From contig NZ_CP049872.1 of NCBI RefSeq assembly GCF_011302915.1, positions 310,001-374,000 of the forward strand: a stretch of 64,000 nucleotides of DNA, in the 5' to 3' direction. The position numbers were made by a program, and so were the translations under genes. This DNA is from Thermomonas sp. HDW16 (GTDB lineage: Bacteria; Pseudomonadota; Gammaproteobacteria; Xanthomonadales; Xanthomonadaceae). Under the pieces are notes generated by a model. The model was not told where the DNA came from. It saw nothing but the letters and a program-made list of their open reading frames with translations, and ran no database searches. Below, piece after piece: positions 9,902 through 18,688 of this stretch. Position 1 is the stretch's first letter, and the number at the start of each line of letters is the position of its first letter.

Positions 9902-10485
9902 AGATATCCATTGCGCCGGTCTGGAAGGAAATGACGCCGGATCTCGTCGAAGAGTTGGTCGATTTCTGGCGTGACAACAAGGCGATCGAAGATCCGGCCA
10001 TTGCCAAGCGTCGTGCCGCGCAAGTTGTCTGCATTGCCCGGGACGAAAACGGCGCGTTGTGCGGCGTTGGTACCGCACTCATCAAGGTGTTGCCGAGGCT
10101 TCGCCAGCCGATGTACTACTACCGGCAATTCTTCGCCAAGGCACTTCGTGGCCAACACCAGGAACTTGCGTTCTATCAACAATGCAAGCAAGTCTTGCAG
10201 GGATACAACCAGGGCCTGAAAAAGCCGGAAAGTCTCGGTCTTCTGGTGGAAGTTGAGAACAGCAAGATCGCGGCTGCGTACAAGCGGGCATACGAACCCA
10301 GTTTCGACGCAACCTTCATCGGATACTCGCCCCGGGGATTGCAGTTGAGGGTGTCCTATTTCGATGATGCCCAATTGTTGATACCGGTACCGCTGCGCAA
10401 GCAAGGGCCGGCAGCACGCGGTACCGCGCAACACGATCCAGCTCATGTCACACCCGCAACCCGGCGCGGCAAAGGCCGGTCCTGA
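9898..10485 (+). CDS. Small acetyltransferase-like protein, function unknown
   Basis: A 195-residue soluble protein starting at GTG 9898, overlapping the EF-hand stop codon by 4 nt; an ATG at 9931 with upstream GGAAGG is an alternative start. Segments such as KISIAPVWKEMTPDLVEELVDFW, VVCIARDENGALCGVGTA and SLGLLVEVEN...AAAYKRAYEP resemble strands and helices of a GNAT fold (alpha1, beta4, beta5), but no clear acetyl-CoA pyrophosphate loop (Q/R-x-x-G-x-G/A) can be seen. The ~30 C-terminal residues are basic and look disordered. It ends 19 nt before the M4 protease gene. If a real GNAT, it could modify the adhesin or its partners; this is inference. Confidence 0.5.
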   Translation: MKISIAPVWKEMTPDLVEELVDFWRDNKAIEDPAIAKRRAAQVVCIARDENGALCGVGTALIKVLPRLRQPMYYYRQFFAKALRGQHQELAFYQQCKQVLQGYNQGLKKPESLGLLVEVENSKIAAAYKRAYEPSFDATFIGYSPRGLQLRVSYFDDAQLLIPVPLRKQGPAARGTAQHDPAHVTPATRRGKGRS

Positions 10486-10504
10486 TAATCACGGAGAACG
10501 CGTC

Positions 10505-12130
10505 ATGAAAGTCCAGATGTCTTTGTTGAGCCTCGCCATCGTCTCCGGACTGGCCATGTCGGGTTCCGCGGATGCGGCCGGCAACCTGAAGTCCGCTGCC
10601 ATCACCCGCGCAAATGCGCTGATTGCCGGTCCTGCGGCAGCTAACGTCCGCCGTGCGAATGCCGATACCTTTGTTGCCCGCGATGTCGTGATCGATGCCA
10701 ACGGCACCGAGAACGTACGCTACCAACGCAATTACCAGGGCTTGCCGGTGATCGGCGGCGACTTCGTGGTGCAATCGCGCAATGGCAAGGTCGGCAAGAT
10801 CAGCCAGACCCTGCGCAGCGCGGCGCGTCCGTCGCTGAAGCCGGTCGTGAGCGCCGACCAGGCCATCGTTGAAGCGGGTAGTCGCTTCGGCAGTCATTTC
10901 CAGGGTGCGCCCAGCTCTCGCCTGGTGGTGTACGCACGCGACGTCGCGCCAGTACTCGCGCATGAAGTCGTGTTCAAGGGCATCAAGGCCGACCAGACGC
11001 CGACCGAAATGCACTATTTCGTCGATGCACGCAGTGGTCGCGTCCTGAACCAGTGGGATACGGTGCAGACCGCGCGTCCGGGCCCGGGCGGCGGCGGTTG
11101 CACGGGAGCCGCCCCGGCGGTCGGTACCGGTAACTCGCTGACAGAAGGGGCTGTGACGCTGGATACTACCAAGTGCGGCACGACCTACCAGATGGTAGAC
11201 ACGACCCGTGGCGGTGGCGCGACGCACAACATGGCGATGAAGACCTCTGGCATGGGTTCCGTGTTCACGGGTTCCACCAATGTCTGGGGCAATGGCCTGC
11301 TCAGCAATGCGCAGACCGTTGCGGCCGATGCCCATTACGGCGTGGCGACGACTTGGGATTATTTCCTGAACATCCACGGCCGCGATGGCATCGCCGGTGA
11401 TGGTCAGGGCGCTGTCAGCCGCGTGCACTACGGTCGCAACTACCAGAATGCGTTCTGGAACGACAACTGCTTCTGCATGACCTTTGGTGATGGCGACAAT
11501 GGTGCAAGCATCTTCCCGTTGATCGCGCTGGATGTCGCCGGCCACGAGATGTCGCATGGCGTGACCAGTCGCTCCGCAGGCCTTGTCTATAGCGGCGAAT
11601 CCGGCGGTCTGAATGAAGCGACTTCGGATATCTTCGGCACCATGGTCGAGTACTACGCCAACAACAGCAACGACCCGGCGGATTACGTCATCGGCGAAGA
11701 GCTGTTCCCCAACAATGCCGCGATGAACAACGCGATCCGCTGGATGTTCAAGCCCAGCCTGGACGGCGCGTCGCCGGATTGTTATTCCAGTGGTCTGGGC
11801 AACCTGGACGTCCACTACAGCTCGGGCGTCGCCAACCATTTCTACTATCTCTTGGCGGAAGGCGCAGTGGTCCCGACCGGTTTTGGTGCCGGTACCTGGG
11901 CCAACCTGACCACGGCTTCGATGGTCTGCAACGGCAATACCGCAATCACCGGTATCGGCCGCGATGCCGCCAGCAAGATCTGGTATCGCGCTTTGACCGT
12001 CTACATGACATCCGGCACCAACTACGCCGGTGCTCGTGATGCCACATTGGCTGCGGCAGCGGATCTGGGCTATTCGACCACAGCCGTGGAGAACGCCTGG
12101 AATGCAGTGGGCGTCGTGGCAGCGCCGTAG
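10505..12130 (+). CDS. Secreted M4 (thermolysin-type) metalloprotease precursor
   Basis: A 541-residue preproprotein. The ATG at 10505 is preferred over an upstream in-frame ATG at 10445 because it has GGAG 8 nt upstream and gives a clean signal peptide (MKVQMSLLSL...ADA). An FTP/PepSY-type propeptide follows to about residue 200, then the catalytic domain. Zinc ligands are H347 and H351 of HEMSH and E371 in GGLNEATSD, with the same 20-residue spacing as thermolysin; E348 is the general base, and H437 in DVHYSSGVANH matches the transition-state His. No C-terminal PPC domain is present. Secretion is probably by Sec and the type II system. A terminator follows. It lies 19 nt after the acetyltransferase-like gene and may be co-transcribed with it. 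Confidence 0.95.
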   Translation: MKVQMSLLSLAIVSGLAMSGSADAAGNLKSAAITRANALIAGPAAANVRRANADTFVARDVVIDANGTENVRYQRNYQGLPVIGGDFVVQSRNGKVGKISQTLRSAARPSLKPVVSADQAIVEAGSRFGSHFQGAPSSRLVVYARDVAPVLAHEVVFKGIKADQTPTEMHYFVDARSGRVLNQWDTVQTARPGPGGGGCTGAAPAVGTGNSLTEGAVTLDTTKCGTTYQMVDTTRGGGATHNMAMKTSGMGSVFTGSTNVWGNGLLSNAQTVAADAHYGVATTWDYFLNIHGRDGIAGDGQGAVSRVHYGRNYQNAFWNDNCFCMTFGDGDNGASIFPLIALDVAGHEMSHGVTSRSAGLVYSGESGGLNEATSDIFGTMVEYYANNSNDPADYVIGEELFPNNAAMNNAIRWMFKPSLDGASPDCYSSGLGNLDVHYSSGVANHFYYLLAEGAVVPTGFGAGTWANLTTASMVCNGNTAITGIGRDAASKIWYRALTVYMTSGTNYAGARDATLAAAADLGYSTTAVENAWNAVGVVAAP

Positions 12131-12151
12131 GCATCAGTACTTTGTAAGGCG

Positions 12152-12181
12152 AACGGCCCGCGAAAGCGGGCCGTTTCTTTT
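12152..12181 (+). terminator. Intrinsic terminator after the M4 protease gene
   Basis: A perfect 10-bp stem AACGGCCCGC / GCGGGCCGTT with GAAA loop is followed by TCTTTT, beginning 22 nt after the stop codon. Confidence 0.92.
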
Positions 12182-12202
12182 GATCGGGACACTACTCGAA
12201 GA

Positions 12203-12279
12203 TGGCGCGCCCGGAGGGATTCGAACCCCCGACCAATGGCTTCGGAAGCCACTACTCTATCCGGCTGAGCTACGGGCGC
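12203..12279 (-). tRNA. tRNA-Arg (anticodon CCG)
   Basis: On the minus strand the acceptor stem GCGCCCG pairs with CGGGCGC, with G discriminator and an encoded CCA (12203-12205). The D arm, the TTCGAAT T-loop and a 7-nt anticodon loop TTCCGAA are all present, giving anticodon CCG, which reads CGG. It lies alone, opposite in direction to the flanking genes. Confidence 0.96.
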
Positions 12280-12357
12280 GTGCCGCGCGATGGGCTGCAT
12301 CGCGGAGGCGCATTCTCGCACGATTGTCCGTTACCGCGCCGCTGCTAGGCTAGGCAC

Positions 12358-13272
12358 ATGGCTTACGAACGCGATTTCCAGCCCATCCCCACGCCCGAGC
12401 CGCGTTGGCGCGAACGCCTGCGCCAATACTGGAAGCTCGTGCGCGGCGACCGCCCGATCGGCTGGCTGCTGCTGTTGTGGCCCACCTGGTGGGGGCTGTG
12501 GCTGGCCGCCAAGGGCGTGCCGCCGGTGTGGCCGCTGATCGTGTTCACTCTGGGCGTATGGTTGACCCGTTCCGCCGGCTGCGTGATCAACGACTACGCC
12601 GACCGCTGGCTGGACGGCAGCGTGGAACGTACCAAGCAGCGCCCGCTCGCCACCGGCGCGGTGTCCGGCCGCGAGGCGCTGCTGGTGTTCGCCGTGCTGA
12701 TGCTGGTGGCGTTCGCGCTGGTGCTGACGATGAACCGGCTAACTATCTACATGAGCGTGATCGGCATGCTGTTGGCCGCCAGCTATCCGTACCTGAAGCG
12801 CTATACCTACCTGCCGCAGGTGTACCTGGGCATGGCCTTCGGCTGGGGCATCCCGATGGGCTTCGCTGCGCTCACCGGCGGTGTGCCACCGATCGCCTGG
12901 GTGCTGTACTTGGCCAATATCTTCTGGGCCGCCGCCTACGACACCTGGTATGCGATGGTGGATCGCGACGACGACATCCGCATGGGCGCCAAGTCCACCG
13001 CGATCCTGTTCGGCGAAATGGATCTGGTTGCACAAGGCGTCTTGTACGCCTGCATGTTCTTTGCCTTGCTGCTGGTGGGACGCGAGGCGGGTCTTGGTTT
13101 GTATTATTGGTTCGGGTTGGGTGTGGCCGCGATTCTAGTGGTGTTCGAATTCGCCATCGCGCGTGCGCGCGATAGCGCGGCCTGCTTCCGCGCCTTCCTG
13201 CACAACAACTGGGTGGGAATGAGTATCTTCGCCGGCATCGCCTTGGATCTGGCGTTGCGCGCGCCGCGATGA
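12358..13272 (+). CDS. ubiA: 4-hydroxybenzoate polyprenyltransferase
   Basis: A 304-residue integral membrane enzyme that attaches the polyprenyl tail to 4-hydroxybenzoate in ubiquinone synthesis. The first Asp-rich motif is NDYADRWLD (N78-D86); the second is in [21 protein letters not shown] at about residue 197. About eight hydrophobic helices fit the UbiA family and the length is typical. The start is supported by the conserved N-terminal [20 protein letters not shown] region. It appears to be a single-gene unit; no terminator is evident in the 25 nt before the convergent gene. Confidence 0.96.
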   Translation: MAYERDFQPIPTPEPRWRERLRQYWKLVRGDRPIGWLLLLWPTWWGLWLAAKGVPPVWPLIVFTLGVWLTRSAGCVINDYADRWLDGSVERTKQRPLATGAVSGREALLVFAVLMLVAFALVLTMNRLTIYMSVIGMLLAASYPYLKRYTYLPQVYLGMAFGWGIPMGFAALTGGVPPIAWVLYLANIFWAAAYDTWYAMVDRDDDIRMGAKSTAILFGEMDLVAQGVLYACMFFALLLVGREAGLGLYYWFGLGVAAILVVFEFAIARARDSAACFRAFLHNNWVGMSIFAGIALDLALRAPR

Positions 13273-13297
13273 ACGGCGCACGCAGGCCGGACGAAGA

Positions 13298-13861
13298 CTA
13301 GGCAAGCTTGCGCAACTTGAATGCGGCGAACACCTGGAAGCCGCCGTAGATCAGGGCACAGACGCCGATCCAAAGCGTGGAGGTGATCATGCCGGCGAGC
13401 GGATTCATGGCGAACAGCACGCCCAGAATGATTGCCAATATGCCGCTGACGATGAGTAGCCACTCGCCCTCGATCACCTTGCGCACGCGGATCGCGAAGA
13501 CGATGCGGAAGATGCCGGCAACGATCAGCCAGGCTGCCAGTACCAGTACCATCGCGCCGGCCATCGACGCTGGATTCGTGATCGCCATGTATGCAAACAG
13601 CAGCGAGGCGAAGGCATAGAACGCAAGCCAGCCCTTGGAGATGCCGGTGTTCTTGTCGAACAAGGCAAACAGGCTGATCAGGCCTTCCACCAAGGCCATG
13701 ATGCCGGCGGTCCAAGCCAGCGCGACCGCGGCTGCAACCGGGCGGCCGATGGCCAAGGCACCGAACACAATAGCGGCGAGGCCGAACAACAACAGAACCC
13801 ACCAGCTGCGGCCGATGGCGGACAGAATGGGTGTAGCAGAGGTGTCGACCGATGCACTCAT
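13298..13861 (-). CDS. HdeD/DUF308 family membrane protein
   Basis: A 187-residue protein with about six transmembrane helices in a repeated two-helix pattern and small loops (WWVLLLFGLAAIVFGALAI; WLLIVSGILAIILGVLFAMNPLAG), typical of the HdeD acid-resistance membrane protein family. The ATG at 13861 is chosen because GGGGAAAT precedes it and the upstream frame extension is basic and Cys-containing, unlike the family. The family is linked to acid resistance in enterics; whether it does so here is unknown. It stands alone, between convergent ubiA and comF on the same strand. Confidence 0.82.
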   Translation of the reverse strand: MSASVDTSATPILSAIGRSWWVLLLFGLAAIVFGALAIGRPVAAAVALAWTAGIMALVEGLISLFALFDKNTGISKGWLAFYAFASLLFAYMAITNPASMAGAMVLVLAAWLIVAGIFRIVFAIRVRKVIEGEWLLIVSGILAIILGVLFAMNPLAGMITSTLWIGVCALIYGGFQVFAAFKLRKLA

Positions 13862-13952
13862 TAGGATTTCCCCTAGGCTAGTTACTCGTTGAACGAACGA
13901 ACAAGCGTCCCCCCCAAGGCATCGTAAATGCGTTTTGCGCCGCAGCATGGCG

Positions 13953-14678
13953 TCACGCCACCCGTGCGCAGACCCAGGCGGTCACCCGCTGCACCCCGGC
14001 TTGGCGCAGGGCGGCAGCGGCGGCCCGCAAGGTGGCGCCGGTGGTCATCACGTCGTCGACCAGCACGAGATGAGCCGGCAATTCGGCATGAGTCGTCACC
14101 CGAAAGGCGCGATGCAGGTTGTGCTGGCGTGTTTCGGCATCCAGCCGCGACTGCGCGGTGGTGGCTTTGGTTCGTTGCAGACCGTTGTGCAGCAGCGGCA
14201 ACCGCAAGGCATGCGCCAGCGGACGCGCCAGTTCCAGCGCCTGGTCGTAGCCGCGTTGACGCAGGCGGGCACGATGCAACGGCACCGGCACCACCGCATC
14301 CGGACGCGGCAAGGTGGACTGACGTTCGACCATGCAGTGCGCCAGCACCCGTCCGACGGCGAAATCGCCATGGAACTTCAAGCGTGGCAGCAGGCGATCC
14401 AGCGGGAAGGCGTAGTCGAACGCCGCATGCACCTCCTCCAGCGGACTGGGATGCTGCAGGCAGTGCCCGCAGATACCCGCCTGCGGGAGCGGCAGCGCGC
14501 AGTGCCGGCAGGCCGGCCCTTGCCAGGGCAGGGCGGTATGGCAGGCATCGCACAGGTCGCGACCCCGCGCGCCACGTTCGCCACAGACCAGGCAACACAG
14601 CGGGAACAGCCATGACAGCGGGGCGGCCAGGCGACCGTCAACTTTTCCGGGGAGAGATTGGTTGACGGTGCCGGCCAT
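13953..14678 (-). CDS. comF: ComF family phosphoribosyltransferase-like protein
   Basis: A 241-residue protein with an N-terminal double zinc ribbon (CCLVCGE...CDAC, then CRHC...CGHC) and a C-terminal PRTase domain with the PRPP-binding loop [14 protein letters not shown]. ComF proteins are needed for DNA uptake in naturally competent bacteria; the enzymatic activity is uncertain. The ATG at 14678 places the conserved [14 protein letters not shown] near residue 30. It is divergent from bioB, 49 nt away, so the bioB promoter region lies over its first codons. The comF-bioB divergence recurs in related bacteria as far as I recall. Confidence 0.92.
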   Translation of the reverse strand: MAGTVNQSLPGKVDGRLAAPLSWLFPLCCLVCGERGARGRDLCDACHTALPWQGPACRHCALPLPQAGICGHCLQHPSPLEEVHAAFDYAFPLDRLLPRLKFHGDFAVGRVLAHCMVERQSTLPRPDAVVPVPLHRARLRQRGYDQALELARPLAHALRLPLLHNGLQRTKATTAQSRLDAETRQHNLHRAFRVTTHAELPAHLVLVDDVMTTGATLRAAAAALRQAGVQRVTAWVCARVA

Positions 14679-14690
14679 GCATTCCAGACT
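14634..14690 (+). promoter_or_regulatory. Possible bioB promoter with inverted repeat
   Basis: A perfect 9-bp inverted repeat ACCGTCAAC (14634-14642) / GTTGACGGT (14661-14669) with an 18-nt spacer overlaps a TTGACG -35 element (14662-14667); 17 nt later CAGACT is a weak -10. The bioB ATG is at 14728. The half-site orientation does not match the classic BirA operator, so any regulator is unknown. Part of this lies inside the comF start region. Confidence 0.35.
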
Positions 14691-14727
14691 GCCGGCCTCA
14701 TCGCCGTACGTCTGTCGGGGAACTCCC

Positions 14728-15762
14728 ATGCCTGCCATCACCGAATTCCCCATCCGCCACGACTGGGCGCGCGCCGAAGTCGAAGCCCTGTTCGACTTGC
14801 CGCTCACTGAACTGCTGCATCGCGCCGGCAGTGCGCACCGGCTGCATTTCGATCCGGCCGAAGTGCAGGTCAGCACCCTGCTGTCGGTGAAGACCGGCGG
14901 CTGTCCGGAAGACTGCGGTTACTGCCCGCAGGCCGCGCGTTACCACACGGGTGTCGACGCCACGAAATTGATGTCCACCGAATCCGTGGTCGAGAAGGCG
15001 AAGCAGGCCAAGGCCGCCGGTGCGTCGCGCTTCTGCATGGGCGCGGCCTGGCGCTCGCCGAAGGATCGCGACGTGCCGAAGGTCGCCGCGATGATCCGCG
15101 AGGTGAAGGCGCTCGGCCTTGAGACCTGCGCGACGCTGGGCATGTTGTCCGGCGACCAGGCGCAGGCACTGAAGGACGCTGGCCTGGACTACTACAACCA
15201 CAATATCGATACCGATCCCGAGTTCTACGGCGACATCATCCACACCCGCGAGATGCAGGACCGCTTCGACACCCTGAGCCATGTGCGCGATGCCGGCATG
15301 AAAACCTGCTGCGGCGGCATCGTCGGCATGGGCGAATCGCGCCGCCAGCGCGCCGGCCTGCTGCAGACGTTGGCCAACCTGCCCGCGCATCCGGATTCGG
15401 TGCCGATCAATCGCCTGGTGCAGGTCGAAGGCACGCCGCTGCACGGCACCACCGAACTGGATCCGTTCGAGTTCGTGCGCAGCGTTGCCGTGGCGCGGAT
15501 CCTGATGCCGGCCTCGATGGTGCGCCTGTCCGCCGGTCGCGAAACCATGAGCGATGAACTGCAGGCGCTGTGCTTCGCCGCGGGTGCCAACTCGATCTTC
15601 TACGGTGAAAAACTGCTGACCACCGGCAACCCCGATACGGAGCGCGACATGGCGCTGTTCGCGCGTCTTGGCCTGCGTCCGATGCAGGTGGAAACGGCGA
15701 AGGACGACAGCATCGACGCCTGCACGACTACGGTGCACGCCGGCATCACCGAAGCGGCCTGA
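14728..15762 (+). CDS. bioB: Biotin synthase
   Basis: A 344-residue radical SAM enzyme that inserts sulfur into dethiobiotin. The radical SAM cluster Cys are C59, C63 and C66 ([12 protein letters not shown]); the downstream [13 protein letters not shown] and [10 protein letters not shown] stretches are BioB hallmarks. The start at 14728 has GGGG upstream and gives the usual [12 protein letters not shown] N-terminus; an in-frame ATG at 14662 would give an atypical extension. It is the first gene of the biotin operon; bioF begins 1 nt after its stop codon. Confidence 0.97.
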   Translation: MPAITEFPIRHDWARAEVEALFDLPLTELLHRAGSAHRLHFDPAEVQVSTLLSVKTGGCPEDCGYCPQAARYHTGVDATKLMSTESVVEKAKQAKAAGASRFCMGAAWRSPKDRDVPKVAAMIREVKALGLETCATLGMLSGDQAQALKDAGLDYYNHNIDTDPEFYGDIIHTREMQDRFDTLSHVRDAGMKTCCGGIVGMGESRRQRAGLLQTLANLPAHPDSVPINRLVQVEGTPLHGTTELDPFEFVRSVAVARILMPASMVRLSAGRETMSDELQALCFAAGANSIFYGEKLLTTGNPDTERDMALFARLGLRPMQVETAKDDSIDACTTTVHAGITEAA

Positions 15763-15763
15763 G

Positions 15764-16972
15764 GTGGCCCGGCTGTCACTGCATCGGCGCATCGCCGATG
15801 CCCGCATGCAGCGCGTCGCCGCCGATCGTGTGCGCGTGCGCCGCAACGTGACCCGTCGCGACGGCGTGCGCTGCGAAGTCGACGGCCGTTGGCTGACCGG
15901 TTATTGCAGCAACGATTACCTGGGGCTGTCGCAGCAGTTCGCGGTAGTCGCTGCGCTGGAAGACGGTGCTTCGCGCAGCGGCGCGGGCGGCGTGGCCTCG
16001 CACCTAGTGTGCGGCCACCACGCCGTGCACGATGCGCTAGAGCGCGAAATCGCCGATTGGCTGGGCGTGCCGGCGGCGCTGCTGTTCGGCAGCGGCTACC
16101 TGGCCAACCTGGCGGTGATGCAGGCGTTGCTGGGCCGCGGCGACGTGTGCGTGCAGGACAAGCTCAACCACGCCAGCCTGCTCGACGCCGCGCAGCTGGC
16201 CGGCTGCGGCTTGCGCCGCTATCCACATGTCGATGCCGAGGCCGCGCTGCGTCAGCTGCGTGCGAATCCCGATGGCGCGGCCATGCTTGCCACCGATGGC
16301 GTGTTCAGCATGGATGGCGATGCCGCTCCGCTGAAGTTGCTGGCGTTGGTGTCGAAGGTGCAGCGCGCGTTGCTGTACGTGGATGATGCGCACGGCGTGG
16401 GCGTGCTGGGGCCGGACGGCCGCGGCAGCGTGGCGGAGGCACGGCTGGGCGTGGATGCGGTGCCGCTGCAGTTGGTGACGCTGGGCAAGGCGCTGGGCAG
16501 TTACGGCGCAGTGGTGGCTGGCGATGCCGAATTGATCCGTCATCTGGCCGAAACCGCGCGGCCATACATCTACACCACCGCGCTGCCGCCGGCGCAGGCC
16601 GCCGCCTCGCTGGCGGCGGTGAAACTAGCGCGACGCGAACAGTGGCGACGCGAGAAGCTGCAAGCGGCGATCGCACGCTTCCGTAGCGGTGCGCGTAGGC
16701 ACGGATTCGAATTGTTGCCCTCCGACACGCCGATCCAGCCGCTGCTGTGCGGCGCCGATGCCGATGCATTGGCGATGGCGGCGGCGCTGGAGGAAGAAGG
16801 TTGCTGGGTGGCGCCGATCCGCCCACCCACCGTGCCGGAAGGACAGGCGCGCCTGCGCATCACGTTCAGTGCGCTGCACGGCGATGCCGAGGTTGATGCC
16901 TTGCTGGACGCGCTGGCCTGGGCGCGCGATGCGGTGGCGTTGGGTTATGGCAAGGCGCATGCGCATGCCTGA
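15764..16972 (+). CDS. bioF: 8-amino-7-oxononanoate synthase
   Basis: A 402-residue PLP enzyme condensing pimeloyl-ACP and L-alanine. K242 ([12 protein letters not shown]) is the PLP lysine; [17 protein letters not shown] and [12 protein letters not shown] fit the alpha-oxoamine synthase family. A GTG start at 15764, 1 nt after the bioB stop, gives an N-terminus of usual length ([16 protein letters not shown]). Its 3' end overlaps the likely bioH start by 8 nt. Confidence 0.96.
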   Translation: MARLSLHRRIADARMQRVAADRVRVRRNVTRRDGVRCEVDGRWLTGYCSNDYLGLSQQFAVVAALEDGASRSGAGGVASHLVCGHHAVHDALEREIADWLGVPAALLFGSGYLANLAVMQALLGRGDVCVQDKLNHASLLDAAQLAGCGLRRYPHVDAEAALRQLRANPDGAAMLATDGVFSMDGDAAPLKLLALVSKVQRALLYVDDAHGVGVLGPDGRGSVAEARLGVDAVPLQLVTLGKALGSYGAVVAGDAELIRHLAETARPYIYTTALPPAQAAASLAAVKLARREQWRREKLQAAIARFRSGARRHGFELLPSDTPIQPLLCGADADALAMAAALEEEGCWVAPIRPPTVPEGQARLRITFSALHGDAEVDALLDALAWARDAVALGYGKAHAHA

Positions 16973-17765
16973 TCCGGCCAGCAACGGTTGCGCACGGTTG
17001 CGCGTGGAGGTCATCGGCAGCGGCCCGCCGCTGGTGCTGCTGCACGGTTGGGCGATGCACGGCGGCATCTTCGCGCCGCTGGCTGATGCGTTGCGCGAAC
17101 GGCGCACGCTGCACGTGGTCGATCTGCCGGGCCACGGCCACAACCGCGACTGCGGCGTACCGCTGGAACTGGAGGCCTGTGCGCGGGCCGTGCTCGATGC
17201 CGTGCCCGACGCGCCGTGGTGCGGTTGGTCGCTGGGTGGCTCGATCGCGCTGCATGCGGCATCGAAACAGCCGCAACGAATCCCCGCGTTGGCGATGCTC
17301 TGCGCCACGCCGAAATTCGTCGTGGCGGACGACTGGCCACAAGGCATGCCGAAACAGGTGTTCGAGGGCTTCGCCACCGGCCTGCGCGACGACTGGCGCG
17401 GCACCATCGACCGCTTCATCGCGCTGGAGGCGTTCGGTTCCGATCGTATGCGCGAGGAACTGCACATCCTGCGCGATGCGGTATTGGCGCGCGGCGAGCC
17501 GGCCCCGCATGTGCTGGCCGAAGGCTTGCACACGCTGGAAGACAGTGACCTGCGCGACGCGTTGTCCGGCATGCGCGTGCCCAGCCTGTGGATTGCCGGT
17601 CGCCGCGATCGATTGGTGAACCCGCTGGCGATGCGCGAAGCCGCGCGCATGGCCACGGATGCCGGTTTCGTGCAGATCGAGCATGCCGGGCACGCGCCAT
17701 TCTTGACCCATGCCGATGACGTGGCGGAAGCGCTGTTGGGATTCCTGGCGGAGCAAGGTGCATGA
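16965..17765 (+). CDS. bioH: Pimeloyl-ACP methyl ester esterase
   Basis: A 266-residue alpha/beta hydrolase that removes the methyl group from pimeloyl-ACP methyl ester, ending the BioC/BioH route to pimeloyl-ACP. The triad is S89 (GWSLGGS), D215 (GRRDRL) and H243 (HAGHAPF). ATG 16965 overlaps bioF by 8 nt; ATG 16959 is equally possible. The stop overlaps the bioC ATG (ATGA), so the proteins are coupled. The context makes BioH far more likely than a generic esterase. Confidence 0.93.
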   Translation: MPDPASNGCARLRVEVIGSGPPLVLLHGWAMHGGIFAPLADALRERRTLHVVDLPGHGHNRDCGVPLELEACARAVLDAVPDAPWCGWSLGGSIALHAASKQPQRIPALAMLCATPKFVVADDWPQGMPKQVFEGFATGLRDDWRGTIDRFIALEAFGSDRMREELHILRDAVLARGEPAPHVLAEGLHTLEDSDLRDALSGMRVPSLWIAGRRDRLVNPLAMREAARMATDAGFVQIEHAGHAPFLTHADDVAEALLGFLAEQGA

Positions 17766-18688
17766 GCGCGCCCTTGTTCGATGCCAGGCAGGTGCGCCGT
17801 GCGTTTTCGCGCGCCTCCACCAGTTACGACGCCGCCGCGCAGTTGCAGCATGCGGTGGAAGCGCGGTTGCTGGAATCGCTGGACTACCTGGACGATCCCG
17901 CGCTCGAGCGCGCACCGCCGCAGCGAGTGCTGGACCTGGGCTGCGGCACCGGCCGCGCCAGCCGCGCCATGCAGCAGCGCTGGCCGAAGGCGCAGCTCGT
18001 CTCGATGGACCTGGCACTGCCGATGTTGCGGCAGGCGCGTGCGGCGTCGACGCGTTCGATCGCGCAACGCGTGTCCAATCCGTTCGCGCGGGTGCCGCAG
18101 CAGGTCTGCGCGGATGCGCGCGCGCTGCCGCTGGCGGACGCGTCGATCGACGTGCTGTTCTCCAACCTGTGCCTGCAGTGGGTGGAAGACCTGGAGGCCG
18201 TGTTCGCCGGATTCCGTCGCGTGCTGAAGCCCGATGGCCTGCTGCTGGTCTCCACCTTCGGCCCGGAAACGCTGTGGGAATTGCGCGATGCATTCGCCCA
18301 CGCCGATGACGCCCCGCACGTCAGTCCGTTCGTGGATATCGCCGGGCTGGGCGATGCGTTGGTGCGTGCTGGTTTCCACCAGCCGGTGTTGGATCGCGAG
18401 GAAGACATCACGCATTACCCGGACCTGCCGGCGTTGATGCGCGAATTGCGCGACATCGGTGCCACCAACGCACTGGCGTCGCGCCGGCACACCTTGACCG
18501 GGCGCGCGCGTTTCGCCGCCGCCGCGCACGCCTACGAGGCGCATCGCACGGTGCGTGGCCTGCCGGCCACCTGGGAAACCGTCAGCGCGATGGCGTGGGC
18601 GCCCCGGGCCGGCACGCCGATCCGCGAAGGGGGCGTCGACGTGACCGCCGTACCGCTGTCGCGCATCCCGATCCGGCGGCGCGCATGA
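17762..18688 (+). CDS. bioC: Malonyl-ACP O-methyltransferase
   Basis: A 308-residue class I SAM methyltransferase that methylates malonyl-ACP to start pimelate assembly. Motif I is VLDLGCGTGRASRAM, with FDARQVRRAFSRASTSYD at the N-terminus, the BioC signature. It overlaps bioH upstream and the transporter gene downstream by 4 nt each. Length is slightly above the E. coli protein because of a C-terminal extension (AWAPRAGTP...). Confidence 0.94.
   Translation: MSAPLFDARQVRRAFSRASTSYDAAAQLQHAVEARLLESLDYLDDPALERAPPQRVLDLGCGTGRASRAMQQRWPKAQLVSMDLALPMLRQARAASTRSIAQRVSNPFARVPQQVCADARALPLADASIDVLFSNLCLQWVEDLEAVFAGFRRVLKPDGLLLVSTFGPETLWELRDAFAHADDAPHVSPFVDIAGLGDALVRAGFHQPVLDREEDITHYPDLPALMRELRDIGATNALASRRHTLTGRARFAAAAHAYEAHRTVRGLPATWETVSAMAWAPRAGTPIREGGVDVTAVPLSRIPIRRRA

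Noticed and set aside
1..12130. Prophage or pathogenicity island edge
   Set aside because: A tRNA lies at 12203 but no integrase, attachment-site repeat or phage structural gene is visible.
14634..14669. BirA operator
   Set aside because: Half-site sequence and orientation do not fit the TTGTAAACC...GGTTTACAA pattern; left as an unassigned inverted repeat.
16625..18544. Long open frame on the minus strand over bioF-bioH-bioC
   Set aside because: High GC makes antisense frames long; the translation is low-complexity, rich in Arg/Pro/Gln, and bioFHC on plus have clear motifs.
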